Below are positions 18,191 through 28,800 of a stretch of 64,000 nt of DNA, piece after piece (position 1 is the first letter of the stretch; each line of letters starts with the position of its first letter). The notes below the pieces were generated by a model. It was not told the DNA's origin. It saw only the letters and a program-made list of their open reading frames with translations, and searched no databases. The translations under genes were made by a program, and so were the position numbers. The DNA is from Bacteroidales bacterium (GTDB lineage: Bacteria > Bacteroidota > Bacteroidia > Bacteroidales > VadinHA17). The DNA is taken from positions 1 to 64,000 of the forward strand of contig JAIPBU010000011.1 of assembly GCA_021738535.1 (NCBI GenBank). Direction: 5' to 3'.

Positions 18191-20305
18191 ATGAACCACA
18201 ACCGAACAATCTGCAAAGAGAAACACAAAGCATATGCCAGCTGGTCAGTTAAACTGCTGGCAGCACTGGCACTGATGGTTTTAAATGCCAATGCGTTTGC
18301 AGACAATGCAGATCCAAGCGATCCGGCAACATGGTCAGTGACACCAAGCAGTTATGCGTATGACATGACCATGACGGCAGTATTGTATTTCGAGCTTAAT
18401 GAATCAACCGATCCGAACGATCGGATTGCGGCCTTTTACGAAGACGATTGCCGTGGTGTGGAGTATACCCGCACGGTGGTTGAAGGAAGGTATCTGGCTT
18501 ACCTGCGTATATACGGCAATAACAGCTCGGGCGATACCATTACACTGTATATCTATGATTCCAGTGCGGACGAAGTAGTGGAAGTGGTTGAAAAAGTGCC
18601 GTTTGTTCCCCAGGCAAACTACGGTACGCAGAGCTCACCCTATAAAGCCAGTGTGACGTTTGATGTAAATTTTACGGTGAAGTCTGAGGGTACTCCGATC
18701 CCTGGTGCAGTGGTGACGCTCGAAGGGTACGGAGAGGAAATTACAGACGCCTCCGGAGAGGTGGTTTTTGCAGATGTGTCCCTCACTGCCAATCTGCACT
18801 ATACCGTAGAGAAGGGTGATTATTTCTCAGTGAGCGGGGAGCTTACTGTCGATGATGCAGATGTTAATGAATTGGTGGAAATAGAGCTTAAGACCTACAC
18901 ATTAACTATCGAAGTGATTGACGGGAGTGTGCCCGTAAGTGGAATCCAGGTCAGTTTAGAAGGATATGGAACAAAAACCACGAATGTCTATGGGAAAGCA
19001 CTGTTTAACGGAGTGTTTTCAGAGGTAGATATGGAATATGAGATTTCAGGTGAGGATTATTATACCCAAACCGGCACTATTGAAGGGTTGGTTGAGCACA
19101 GTTCTAAGAAGATAGTATTGAATGCTAAAACTTATAACATAACAGTTCGTGCAACAGATGCCGGAGGACCCGTTCAGGATTTGGAGTTGAATTGTGTCGT
19201 TAATGGAGAAGACCGCGTAGAAGATTTCTTCAGCGACAATTTACCATCAGCGTTTGAGACCTATGGCAATGGAGATTGGACTGTCACTGCCGATACCATG
19301 CTTCAGGGTGAATATGCAGTGCAGTCGGCTCAGATATTCGATAACCAGGAGTCGGTTCTTACACTGGAACAATCTATACGTGAGGGTTATATATCCTTTT
19401 TCTACAAAGTCTCCTCCGAAGAGAATAATGATGTATTGCTGTTTGAGATGAATGGAGAAGAGTTAGCACGTTGGAGCGGTGATGTGCCATGGAATTATTA
19501 TAGCATGAAGGTACCCTCAGGAACGCACACATTCGAATGGAAATATGTGAAAGACGGGAACTATTCTGTTGGAGCAGATGCTGCATGGATAGATTACATA
19601 AAAACGCCGGCCGCAGATTCGGTTGTGCAGGAAGCTGTTACCGATGCAGGTGGTGAAGCAGTGTTCTATAACATCAAGCCACATAACCTGGTGTTATTGG
19701 ATGGGTATTCCTCGCTGCATGAGGAATATACAGACAGTATAGAAGAGATTCGGAACGATACAATAATGGATATTGCACTTACCAGGGTGTATGATCTTGA
19801 GTTCAGTGTATACTCAGATGAAGTTTCCGGTAGCATACCGGTAAAAAATGCCATCATAGAGATTATTCCTGATCGAAATGAAAGTACTGATTACAGTGGT
19901 TATGCTACATTCGACAGGGTGTCGATCGGCACACAGCACTACACCATTAGTGCAGACGGGTATTATGATCTGATCGACTCTGTTGAAGTTGTTGACGGAC
20001 TTGTTTCCGTTAATGCAATACTGGAGCTGATTCCACAGTTAAAGGCAGCAAATGTAATTACTCCTAATGGCGATGGATATAACGACTACTGGGAAATTTA
20101 CAATATTGAAAACTATGCGAGTTTTACAGTATCGATCTATTCAGCAAATGGTGAGCTTTTGTATAGTACCACCGATTATGAAAATAACAAATGGAATGGG
20201 AAAATAGGTGGGAGGGTGCTACCCGATGGCATATACTATTACATAATTACAAGTCCCCAGGAGGATATGGTATTTGAGGGCGTAATAAATCTTATAATTA
20301 AATAG
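18191..20305 (+). CDS. T9SS type B cargo (CHU_C / gliding motility-associated C-terminus)
   Basis: A 704-residue secreted protein. A signal peptide ending NANAFA is followed by a module with IAAFYEDDCRGVEY (about 80-135) that resembles one in the giant protein upstream. Several carboxypeptidase-regulatory-like/PEGA-like beta modules come next (about 155-320, repeating VTLEGYG and VSLEGYG), then a jelly-roll-like stretch (about 345-475) and another beta module (about 535-615). The C-terminal 85 residues (TPNGDGYNDYW ... WNGKIGGRVLPDGIYYYII) are the CHU_C type B sorting domain. In the phylum, type B cargo genes typically sit next to a PorP/SprF gene, as here 82 bp downstream. The protein is presumably exported with or attached by that partner. 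The ATG chosen gives a normal signal peptide. Confidence 0.88.
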   Translation: MNHNRTICKEKHKAYASWSVKLLAALALMVLNANAFADNADPSDPATWSVTPSSYAYDMTMTAVLYFELNESTDPNDRIAAFYEDDCRGVEYTRTVVEGRYLAYLRIYGNNSSGDTITLYIYDSSADEVVEVVEKVPFVPQANYGTQSSPYKASVTFDVNFTVKSEGTPIPGAVVTLEGYGEEITDASGEVVFADVSLTANLHYTVEKGDYFSVSGELTVDDADVNELVEIELKTYTLTIEVIDGSVPVSGIQVSLEGYGTKTTNVYGKALFNGVFSEVDMEYEISGEDYYTQTGTIEGLVEHSSKKIVLNAKTYNITVRATDAGGPVQDLELNCVVNGEDRVEDFFSDNLPSAFETYGNGDWTVTADTMLQGEYAVQSAQIFDNQESVLTLEQSIREGYISFFYKVSSEENNDVLLFEMNGEELARWSGDVPWNYYSMKVPSGTHTFEWKYVKDGNYSVGADAAWIDYIKTPAADSVVQEAVTDAGGEAVFYNIKPHNLVLLDGYSSLHEEYTDSIEEIRNDTIMDIALTRVYDLEFSVYSDEVSGSIPVKNAIIEIIPDRNESTDYSGYATFDRVSIGTQHYTISADGYYDLIDSVEVVDGLVSVNAILELIPQLKAANVITPNGDGYNDYWEIYNIENYASFTVSIYSANGELLYSTTDYENNKWNGKIGGRVLPDGIYYYIITSPQEDMVFEGVINLIIK

Positions 20306-20387
20306 CGCTTGTGGCTTTGACCTGGTCGGGCTCCGCTTCGCTATAAATTAAGAGTTTTCTGACACTAAATAAGAAAAAACAGATATT

Positions 20388-21275
20388 ATGAAAACAATAC
20401 AGAAATACCTGGCATTACAAATATTGATTCTTATGGCTGGATCTGCAAACGCACAGGTTTATACAACACCAAATATGTTTTTTGAAGATTGGTACATGTT
20501 GAATCCATCAGCCATAACAATGTATGGAGATATGAGTGTGATGGCCAGTTCAAGCATCTCTACTTCAGGCATAGAGGGCGCACCGTTCGCATATTATTTG
20601 CATTTCAGAAGTGCAATTATGGATAATATGGGGGGCGGGTTACGTTTAAACAGGGATGTGCGTGGTAATTTCCGATCGACAAGTTTTACAGGCTCGTATG
20701 CATACCATGTGAAGATAGCCTCAGAGCATCATCTCAATTTCGGACTTTCCCTTGGTTTAAATACCCAGAATTTTGATGTGGTCCATGTGGATGTATTGCA
20801 CAGTGAAGACCCATTGCTGCAAAACGGAGATTACAGGAAAAATACAATTATGGATGAGGTGGGTATTCATTACAAATGGAAAGAGCTTGAAGCAGGAGCA
20901 GTGGGTTCTTATCTGTTTCAGTCATACAACCATATAATGACTTATGCAGCCTACACTTATGCGATCCCGGGGGTTGATAAACTGTATTTGAAGCCGAATG
21001 TATTATACCAGTACTTACCGGAATATGTGAACCAGCTGCATGCAGCCCTGAAGATTGAATATAATATGTTTTGGGCTGCTTACAGTTATGTGACCAACAA
21101 GGACATGATGATAGCGGTGGGAGTGAGCTATCAAAATTTTGATATTGGGTGTGCCTATAAATTTAGTCATGCTGAAATGTCACGTATTGCGTCTTTCTCA
21201 AATCAAGTGTACTTGAGATATAATTTTCGACGGGACCCTGGTAAGTCGCAGCAAGCTCCGGTTCCATGGGAGTAA
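20388..21275 (+). CDS. PorP/SprF family T9SS outer membrane protein
   Basis: A 295-residue predicted outer-membrane beta barrel of the PorP/SprF family. It has a signal peptide ending in ANAQ, the early YTTPNMFFEDWYMLNPSA segment (family members carry an N-P-A-x motif here), and regular amphipathic strands to the end. SprF-type proteins are needed for secretion or surface attachment of specific type B T9SS cargo, so this one most likely serves the 704-residue protein encoded just upstream. It sits third in the four-gene surface locus. The core T9SS genes (porK, L, M, N, sov, porV) are not in this window. Confidence 0.87.
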   Translation: MKTIQKYLALQILILMAGSANAQVYTTPNMFFEDWYMLNPSAITMYGDMSVMASSSISTSGIEGAPFAYYLHFRSAIMDNMGGGLRLNRDVRGNFRSTSFTGSYAYHVKIASEHHLNFGLSLGLNTQNFDVVHVDVLHSEDPLLQNGDYRKNTIMDEVGIHYKWKELEAGAVGSYLFQSYNHIMTYAAYTYAIPGVDKLYLKPNVLYQYLPEYVNQLHAALKIEYNMFWAAYSYVTNKDMMIAVGVSYQNFDIGCAYKFSHAEMSRIASFSNQVYLRYNFRRDPGKSQQAPVPWE

Positions 21276-21387
21276 GTCGTTAAAGGCATATTCTGAACTT
21301 TTCTGCTGCTTACTGAAATAAGGTTAGCCAGAAAGAGACAGCATGCGCTGTTTTTACAGCTATATATTAAAATTTAATAACACGCTG

Positions 21388-23349
21388 ATGAAGGCATACA
21401 ATAAATCACTTCTCTTATTGCTGATGGCAGGATTCAGCCTCACTGTTTCAGGACAGATTTTTAATCAGGATGAAAAAGATCTTATTGTCAGGGGTGACAG
21501 ACTCTTTATGAAAGGGCAATACATCAATGCAGAGGCGGTGTATGCAGAATTAGAACGGGAAAATCCGGATAATATTGATATCATGCGCAGGCTGGGTGTA
21601 GTGAAAGTATTAAACAGGAAGTATGAGGAAGCTATTAGAATCCTGGAACATGTAGTGGGGAATACCGATAGCATAGACTATTTTGTGACTTTTCAGCTCG
21701 CCACTGCTCATCAACATACCAATAATTTTGAGCGTGCGGCTGATCTATATCATTTGGCAAGCACTGATTCTGTGCTGGTAAAAAAATGTGAAATTGGGAT
21801 AATGCAATCTGAATTTGCGCTCAGGATGCAGCAGCAAAAACCCGGGAATGCTATTTTGGAGCGACTGGATACCACGGTTAACACTGCAGGAAATGAGCTT
21901 GCTCCTCAGTTATTAAATGATACCTTGTTGATATACAGATCGGAGGCTATTAAACCTTTTTTTTCAATGCACTTGTTTGAAAAAAAAACAGGCGAATTGC
22001 GTTACGCAATACTTAATGGAAGCGATCCTGTACTGTCGGATAGTTTTGAATTTCCGGGAAAGGATGAACTGTCAGGCAATAATAAATGGTTGCAGACAAA
22101 TGTTGTATTGGGAGAGGCCAGGTATCTGTATTATTCAAATAAAAACAGACAATTTGGAATTTCAGAGTTATGTATTAATAATAATATAGATGGAGGTTTT
22201 CAACAGGTTGATCTTTTTGATGCGCATGAAGCTTCAGTGGTCATTTTACCTGGTAGAGATGTTGCCTATTATACAAAGAGCGAAGAAGTAAACGGGTTGT
22301 TGCAAAAGGATATTTACGAAGCGGAAAGAGATTCTGCAGGTAATTGGATCGAAATGAGAAAGCTTGAGATGCCTGTAAATTCGGACTATAATGAAGATTT
22401 TTTATTTTGGAGTGAGGAGGAGAGTGCTCTATATTTTTCGTCCGACCGTAGAAAGTGTTCAATGGGAGGGTTTGATGTTTTCCGCTCAGACCGTGATGAA
22501 AATGGAAATTTGCAGCAGCCTGTAAACATAGGTTTCCCTGTGAACACAGTCGAAGATGATATTTATTTTTCAAAACATGGCAACAAGGTATTTTATGCTT
22601 CACGTAATGGAGATAAAAATTTTGATATATATAGTGTCATCTTTAAGAAACATATTTCTCCAACCGTAGCACCTTTACCCTGGTATGAGAAGTACAAGGA
22701 TTTGCCGGGAATCATAAGGATAGATGAATGGACAATGTGCGAGCATATCTATTTTGAAACTTATCAAACAGTCACTGACACAAGCACTAAGGCATACAAA
22801 GCTCTTTGTAAAGCACTTATTGAAAATCCAGGAATTAAGGTAAAGCTCACAGGTTATGCAGACTGGACAGGAGATGCAGAGGCGAATCAGAAGATTTCAT
22901 TTCAACGGGTCGCTAACTTGTTTTTTGCACTGTGCAAAGAAGGGGTTAATTCTAATCAATTAAAAATTGATTTCGTAGGTTCCGAAGCTTTAAGAACAGA
23001 GCAGGTATTTGAGGACCCAATTTTATCTTCTTTAGCAAAAGAAGCGAATAGATGCGTTACCATTGAGGTGATTGATCAGGGGAGCACATACCTTTATGTG
23101 AGAGAAAAATCTAAATACAAGTCAGTTTTAAACGTTACCGATAGTCCCTTATATGCCATGCTGGTAGCAGTCGAAGAAAAAGATCAACACACTGCAGGAA
23201 AAGATCTGGATAGCTTTGAGACACTTGATGTCGGGGAATTCAAGTTATTCCATACACCCATGTCTTCGGATTTTATTGAGGCCATAAAACTAAGTCATCA
23301 ATATATTCAAAGTTATCCCGAAGGGTATATGTTCATGTTATGTTACTAA
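21388..23349 (+). CDS. PorE-like TPR / PD40 propeller / OmpA protein
   Basis: From ATG 21388 the product has a clean signal peptide (KSLLLLLMAGF ... VSGQ); an earlier in-frame ATG at 21343 would add 15 residues in front of it. TPR helices occupy about 15-130 and a PD40-type beta propeller about 190-425 (ALYFSSDRRKCSMGGFDVFR). An OmpA-like domain spans about 440-570 (KVKLTGYADWTGDAEANQK), with Asp and Arg in the peptidoglycan-binding positions. The order TPR-PD40-OmpA matches PorE and related proteins that tie T9SS or motility machinery to peptidoglycan. About 80 extra C-terminal residues are unassigned. It probably acts with the PorP/SprF protein 112 bp upstream. Confidence 0.85.
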   Translation: MKAYNKSLLLLLMAGFSLTVSGQIFNQDEKDLIVRGDRLFMKGQYINAEAVYAELERENPDNIDIMRRLGVVKVLNRKYEEAIRILEHVVGNTDSIDYFVTFQLATAHQHTNNFERAADLYHLASTDSVLVKKCEIGIMQSEFALRMQQQKPGNAILERLDTTVNTAGNELAPQLLNDTLLIYRSEAIKPFFSMHLFEKKTGELRYAILNGSDPVLSDSFEFPGKDELSGNNKWLQTNVVLGEARYLYYSNKNRQFGISELCINNNIDGGFQQVDLFDAHEASVVILPGRDVAYYTKSEEVNGLLQKDIYEAERDSAGNWIEMRKLEMPVNSDYNEDFLFWSEEESALYFSSDRRKCSMGGFDVFRSDRDENGNLQQPVNIGFPVNTVEDDIYFSKHGNKVFYASRNGDKNFDIYSVIFKKHISPTVAPLPWYEKYKDLPGIIRIDEWTMCEHIYFETYQTVTDTSTKAYKALCKALIENPGIKVKLTGYADWTGDAEANQKISFQRVANLFFALCKEGVNSNQLKIDFVGSEALRTEQVFEDPILSSLAKEANRCVTIEVIDQGSTYLYVREKSKYKSVLNVTDSPLYAMLVAVEEKDQHTAGKDLDSFETLDVGEFKLFHTPMSSDFIEAIKLSHQYIQSYPEGYMFMLCY

Positions 23350-23509
23350 TTTGAGAGAAATAATTATAATTTTTTTTAAAGCAGCGTAGCTTAACTAGCT
23401 GTCTACAAAGGTTATTAACTTTGGCTACTTTAACTGCATCAACAATAGACCAGATGTTTACTACAGCCGGGGCTACCTTAGTCTGCCATAGATTTAGAGA
23501 CGGTGCGCT

Positions 23510-25810
23510 TTAGAACGGATACCCGATCGCCACATTCAACACAGTGTTGTCCCACAGCCCTCCGTTATCCCAGAATCCCGGTTGTTGTGTCACCCAGCGA
23601 CTCCCCTCTTCCAGCCACGGCTTCCTCAAAGGTATCGCCACATCGAATCGTAAAGTGAAAAATGACACATCCAGTCTCAATCCTACACCAGACCCTACAG
23701 CCAGTTCATTAAATACACGGGCAATTGCAAAACTGTCGCCACCGGTTAACGGATTAGACTTCTGCAGCCATACATTGCCTGCATCGGCAAATACCGCTCC
23801 CTTAAATATATTATAGATCGTAAACCTGTACTCCGCATTCATCTCCAGCTTCATATCACCTCCCATCTGGAAATAGCCGATCTCATCCTGCTCCTGGAAA
23901 TAAGTGCCCGGACCTACAGAGTTGATCAGGAACGCCCTGACGCTATTCGGTCCGCCACTGAAAAACTGTCTGCTATATGGCAGTACTGAAGCATTTCCAT
24001 ATGCCCTCGCATAACCGGCAAACAGACGCATCGCTATCTTGTTTTCCTCCCCGATATTCAGGTATGCCCGGCCATCGATGCTCACCCGTGCAAACTGGGA
24101 ATAAACTGTGCCCAATACAGTTGCCGGATCATTCTCCGACACCCCCTCACCGGCAGCGAGGTATGCCAGCGAGAATAAGTTCCCTGCTGTTTCCGCCGTG
24201 GCGTTAAGATAGTACTGCATCCGTTTTGGCCCTCCCAGTTGCTCATTATAGGTGTAACTGTAACTGGATGCTGCTATGAACATCTCCTGGTAGCTGGTCC
24301 GCAGCACCGGGTTGTCATCGAGAAGTGCAGTAAAGACTTCCGATTGGTTACCGAGCGCGGTATAGCTGATGCTTACAGGGTTCAGTTCATGGTCTGTCAT
24401 CAGTCCCTCCTTCCAGCGGTAGCTGTAGAGGAGCTGAAAGGTATTCATGTTGAAGTATTTCACTCGTTTCAGAAAATTGTAAGAGAGCAACAACCGCGTT
24501 TGAGGAATGTAGGCTCTGTTCGGACGCTCCATTTTAAACGGCGCCACAAAGCGTGGAAATAGCAGCTCCACCTGAGGATTCACAGAGTAGGAGAAAAGGT
24601 TCCTCTCTTTCCCTCTCAGCTGCGACTCGAACGATCCGGCCATTGTCAGGTTCAATTGTTCTGCCCCGCCGAAGGCGTTCCTGTTCTGCAGGCTGATGTT
24701 CATACGTGGTCCGGTGAAGTTGTTCGATTTAGACACAAGGTCCATCTCCACCCTGAAGCTTCGCTTTGTCATAGTGGTGAGCAGGATCTCTACATCCAGC
24801 ATTCCCGCCACTGAAACGGATTCCGAAAATTGCACCTGCACATACTTAAAAGTACCCATCAACATCAGCCGGTTAAGCGTTGAGGAGTGCTTCTTCCGCG
24901 AATAGACCTCCCCCGGTCGTAAAAAGACCGATCCGAGGATCACCTCTGGCCTGATATCCAACTCTGACTCCCCAACGGGAAAGAGGTAGCCCTCGTGACT
25001 TAGCGTATCTGTTGCGCCACTGTTACCAGCCGACAATGAATAACCCTGGTTAATTATAACCCGGTTGATGTGGTACTTTGTGAGCGATCGTTCAGAGATA
25101 CCATCTTTTAATGACAGCCGCAGCGCCACGGTGCGATTCCCTGCTGATGTGTCGGCCCTGAAGAATAGGTCGTCGACATTAAAATAATAGTAGCCGTTGT
25201 TTTTTAATAGTGCGTTGATCCGCATCCTTTCACTCTTTAACACGTCAAGACGGTAGGGATTGCCTGGCTGGATGAGCGTTGACAAACTGTCGGCCACGAT
25301 GAGCCGTGCCAGGCTGTCGTCGGCAATATTGTAAGTCAGGGCCCCGAATCTATAAGGAGAATGCACGAAGCTGTGGTACTCCACCCTGGCTGTGCGTTCA
25401 CCCTCCACCGTCTTAGGCTCGGTGTAGCTTTTGAAGATACCCCTGTTGAACAGCGCCGCGTCGATGATCTCCGCTGTTGCCGAGGGTCGTACCTCGCTGA
25501 GGTAGACCGGTGGCTCACCCCGATTTTTCAGCCATCGACCGATCCCGGTTGAAGGCTTCTCACCGGCAGTCATGTAGAGCCACAGCTTCGGACGCATACC
25601 GAAAATACTGCTGTTGGGATCGGGGCGAACGGAGCGCTTAGCCACCTTCTCAAGCTTCTTGCTGTCGACCGCTTCGTCCGCTTCTATCACCGTCTTTGCG
25701 CCGGTATATAGCTTTTCGTCTTGCGGAAGATGTTTTACACCACTGCATGCTGTCACAAGCAGCAATGCTGGAACTATGATATAACGATATGTGAACCTCT
25801 GCTTGATCAT
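23510..25810 (-). CDS. tamL: TamL, lipid-anchored TamA/BamA-like outer membrane protein
   Basis: A 766-residue Omp85-superfamily protein. The lipobox (LLVTACSG, Cys22) makes it a lipoprotein, which separates Bacteroidota TamL from proteobacterial TamA. POTRA-like segments occupy about 35-330, and the C-terminal half is a 16-strand barrel ending in IGYPF, an outer-membrane sorting signal with terminal Phe. RAYLNIGEENKIAMRLFAGY and the FSGGPNSVRAF motif are typical of the surface-antigen domain. It overlaps the upstream tamB by 4 bp (ATGA), so the two are translationally coupled and should form one envelope-spanning complex for lipid transport or outer-membrane biogenesis. The 160 bp beyond its stop contain no gene. 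Confidence 0.9.
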   Translation of the reverse strand: MIKQRFTYRYIIVPALLLVTACSGVKHLPQDEKLYTGAKTVIEADEAVDSKKLEKVAKRSVRPDPNSSIFGMRPKLWLYMTAGEKPSTGIGRWLKNRGEPPVYLSEVRPSATAEIIDAALFNRGIFKSYTEPKTVEGERTARVEYHSFVHSPYRFGALTYNIADDSLARLIVADSLSTLIQPGNPYRLDVLKSERMRINALLKNNGYYYFNVDDLFFRADTSAGNRTVALRLSLKDGISERSLTKYHINRVIINQGYSLSAGNSGATDTLSHEGYLFPVGESELDIRPEVILGSVFLRPGEVYSRKKHSSTLNRLMLMGTFKYVQVQFSESVSVAGMLDVEILLTTMTKRSFRVEMDLVSKSNNFTGPRMNISLQNRNAFGGAEQLNLTMAGSFESQLRGKERNLFSYSVNPQVELLFPRFVAPFKMERPNRAYIPQTRLLLSYNFLKRVKYFNMNTFQLLYSYRWKEGLMTDHELNPVSISYTALGNQSEVFTALLDDNPVLRTSYQEMFIAASSYSYTYNEQLGGPKRMQYYLNATAETAGNLFSLAYLAAGEGVSENDPATVLGTVYSQFARVSIDGRAYLNIGEENKIAMRLFAGYARAYGNASVLPYSRQFFSGGPNSVRAFLINSVGPGTYFQEQDEIGYFQMGGDMKLEMNAEYRFTIYNIFKGAVFADAGNVWLQKSNPLTGGDSFAIARVFNELAVGSGVGLRLDVSFFTLRFDVAIPLRKPWLEEGSRWVTQQPGFWDNGGLWDNTVLNVAIGYPF

Positions 25811-28800
25811 TGCTGTTCTTTCTTTTTATCCTGTGATCTGAACAGCTCAATCCACTCGTTGAAATCCCTGACAAAAGACACCCCCGCGCCGGTCTCGATG
25901 ATCTGACCCTCAAGTGCTCCTTTGTACCGGTTCTGTCGGAATCCCTTCAGTCGCAGCCAGCCATCCTCCGTAAGCTTATATTCTATCCTCACATCGCCGG
26001 TGATATCGCTCGCCCGGTTCTGCATTGCCCGTTCTCCCTCCACATCAATAGTTCTGCCTACCTGCACTGACAGCCGCTCATTGAACAACTGTTTTCTGAT
26101 ACCTACTTCCACCTCCGTCCGACCCTGAGGTTTTTCCGTTTGGTACTCCTCGTAAGATTGTATATCGACGTTCAGCTCTGTACCCTGAAGCACATCGGCT
26201 CCAAGCCTGTTCAGGTGAGCCGACAGAAAACTCCCCACGTTGGATCGTACGATGCCAGCGGTACTGCCGGTTTCGGTATGCAGCGGGTTCTCCTGCATGA
26301 ATCGGCCCAGCACCAGAAGTGAAAAGACTTGCTTATTAAGTGCCGATGCATCCTGATTGAGCAGCACCAGTTTCTGGTTCAATGCCCCACCGAGGGCTCC
26401 TTTTTCTTCCGGCGGCAACTCTATTTCAAAGTTTATCTGCGGCTGCATCATATCGCCGCGTAGTTTAAGTATCACCCAGAAGGGGACCTGCTGCTTGTAT
26501 GCTCCTTTTTCTGCATCACTCAGTCCTGACATCTGCGCTGCCACCAGGTCATAAGGTGAGGTACGCACCTTGTAGCGTGCATCGAGCGACAGTGTAGCAT
26601 CGAGCGGATCGCCTTTCCAGGTGATGCTGCTTCCCTGAACGATAGTGAACCGCCGCTTAATCACCGACTCGAGAGAGACCAGGTAGCTGCCCTCAAAAAT
26701 TGTGTAAATGCCGGTCAGACTCACTTTCCCACTTCTGTCCATCGCCAGACTCATCGCTGTCTCACCTTGTACGACCAGAGAATCGGTGGAGGAGGGGTCC
26801 AAAAGCAGCCTTAATGTGGCTTGACGGTCTATCTCTAAGATAGTGGAAAGGTCAATGCCATTAAATCCGGAGCGGCTAATAGCCGTTGTGGTGCCCTCTT
26901 CAAGAATCGGGTTCAGCCCTGGTGGACTATCAAACAGAACTACATTCTCACCCCGGTCGGTGGAAAGCTGGCTCTCCGGGACCACGAAGGTGGCATGTGA
27001 TCCCTCCTTCAGCTTCAGCCGACCTCTGACGACAGGGAGGCTGAGGGGGCCATGTATGCTGATGTCGCTGCCGATCACCATCCTGCCAAAAACTGTTTCG
27101 TTGTCGCGTATAGTGGTATTCATCAGCAAAAAGTCATCTGCCTTTAGCTGCAGAGCCAGGGTAATATCTTTGAACGCCTGCATTTTCACAGAGCCGGTGA
27201 TGGAGGCCGACTGCTTGTTGGAATCGGTGATTTTAAAGCTGTCGAAATAGAGTCCGTCGGACTTCAGGTGTACCGTCTCGTTAGCAATCTTAAGCCTGTT
27301 GTTCAATGCTGCAGGCTTGAAATAGACCTCACTGAAATTGAGCTGGCCGGTCACCTTGGGTGTGCTGAGTGGTCCGCTAATATAGGCATTTCCTGAAAGC
27401 GTCCCGGCCGTCTCCGTGATCTGACCTCCGGATAATGCCTCAGCCGTTTTCATAGAGAGCGAAGCGATATCAGCTGTGAGGTCAATGGTTCCCCGGGTGG
27501 TACTTCTGATGATGTGGCCAGTGGCTGTGAGATCATTGCCGGCACCCGAAAGTGTTGCGCTCAGATCATACCTGTTCTCTGCAGGGTTAGTTGTGGCAAC
27601 GGTGAGGTTGCCGATTGGGACACCAAGAACGATGAGGTTGCTTACAGATGCATCTGCGATAATACCGGTGACGGAATAACCTTTATCACCTGGCAAAGCT
27701 TTTGTTAGCAGGACTGAACCGTCGACAGTACCTTTTACCAGTCCGGAATCAGTTTCTATGATTTGTGATAGATCTTCCAGGCGGAAGTTCCTGATATTGA
27801 TTGAGAGGTCATCATTGAACTGTTGGTTGACTGAGGCGATTTTCACCTCGCGTTCGTCGTTACGCATGAATAACCGATCGATCATCAAGCCATCCAGACC
27901 AAAAAGTATCTGATTGCCTGCATCGACCTCCCACCGGTTATACATCAGGAAGAGACTTTCCGGATCGATTGTGAGCCAGTAGCTGTCACCTACGCGTGCG
28001 AGATGGGTATTAAATGCCAGTTTCTTCCCAAAGTCATCATCAAGCGACGTAAAATTTGTGATGATCCCATGCTCCCCGATATTTCCTTCAAACATCAGGT
28101 TGGCCAGCTCAACCTGTTCCGTTGCAACGCTCTTTGCTGAAATAGCATAGTGCACTACTGAGGAATCGCTGTTGGCAAAGACTGTAAAGTCATTGATCTC
28201 CATTGCCCCATATACTAAATGCTTCATCCGGGCATCCAGTTCCAGCAGGCCTGACTCACTGTCGAACTGTACCTTTGCCTCAAACGGCTCAAAGCTTGTG
28301 AGCCCGGGAAGAGAAACCTCCGACAGGATCGGATGATTGCGCAGCTGCATTGAAAAGCTGAAATCCGAAGGAGCGGAAAGACTATCGCCCAGGGCTCTTT
28401 CTTCGCCATACTCATCCTTATCATCTGGTTGAGCAGCTTCACCCTTCCGGGCCAAAGAAGAATACCCTCTTATAAACTGTTTCAGCTCATCTATGACGGC
28501 AGTAGGTGGAATAGTCCCCTTATAATCAGCCTTCAGAAAGTTACTGTTAAACTGTAGTTCGCTGCATCCCGGGACATTTGAAAAAACTGCCGATAGCGAA
28601 TCAAGAACATACAACTCCTCCTCCCTCACCGCATTGATGCCTGACAGATCGACCCTGCCATGTAAATCGTTGACCGGACCATATACATCTGCCTCTGCAA
28701 CCAAACCTATCCGGATATCATCTTTGGAAAAATTGAGCCCCTGGAGATTGGCACCCTGTAGATCCAGCCTGAACTGGTACTTCTCCTTTCCTGGTTTCAG

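Noticed and set aside
7418-23349. Sialidase or laminarinase enzyme locus suggested by LamG domains
   Set aside because: No catalytic domain is visible in the giant protein or its neighbours; the LamG modules alone support only a binding or adhesion role.
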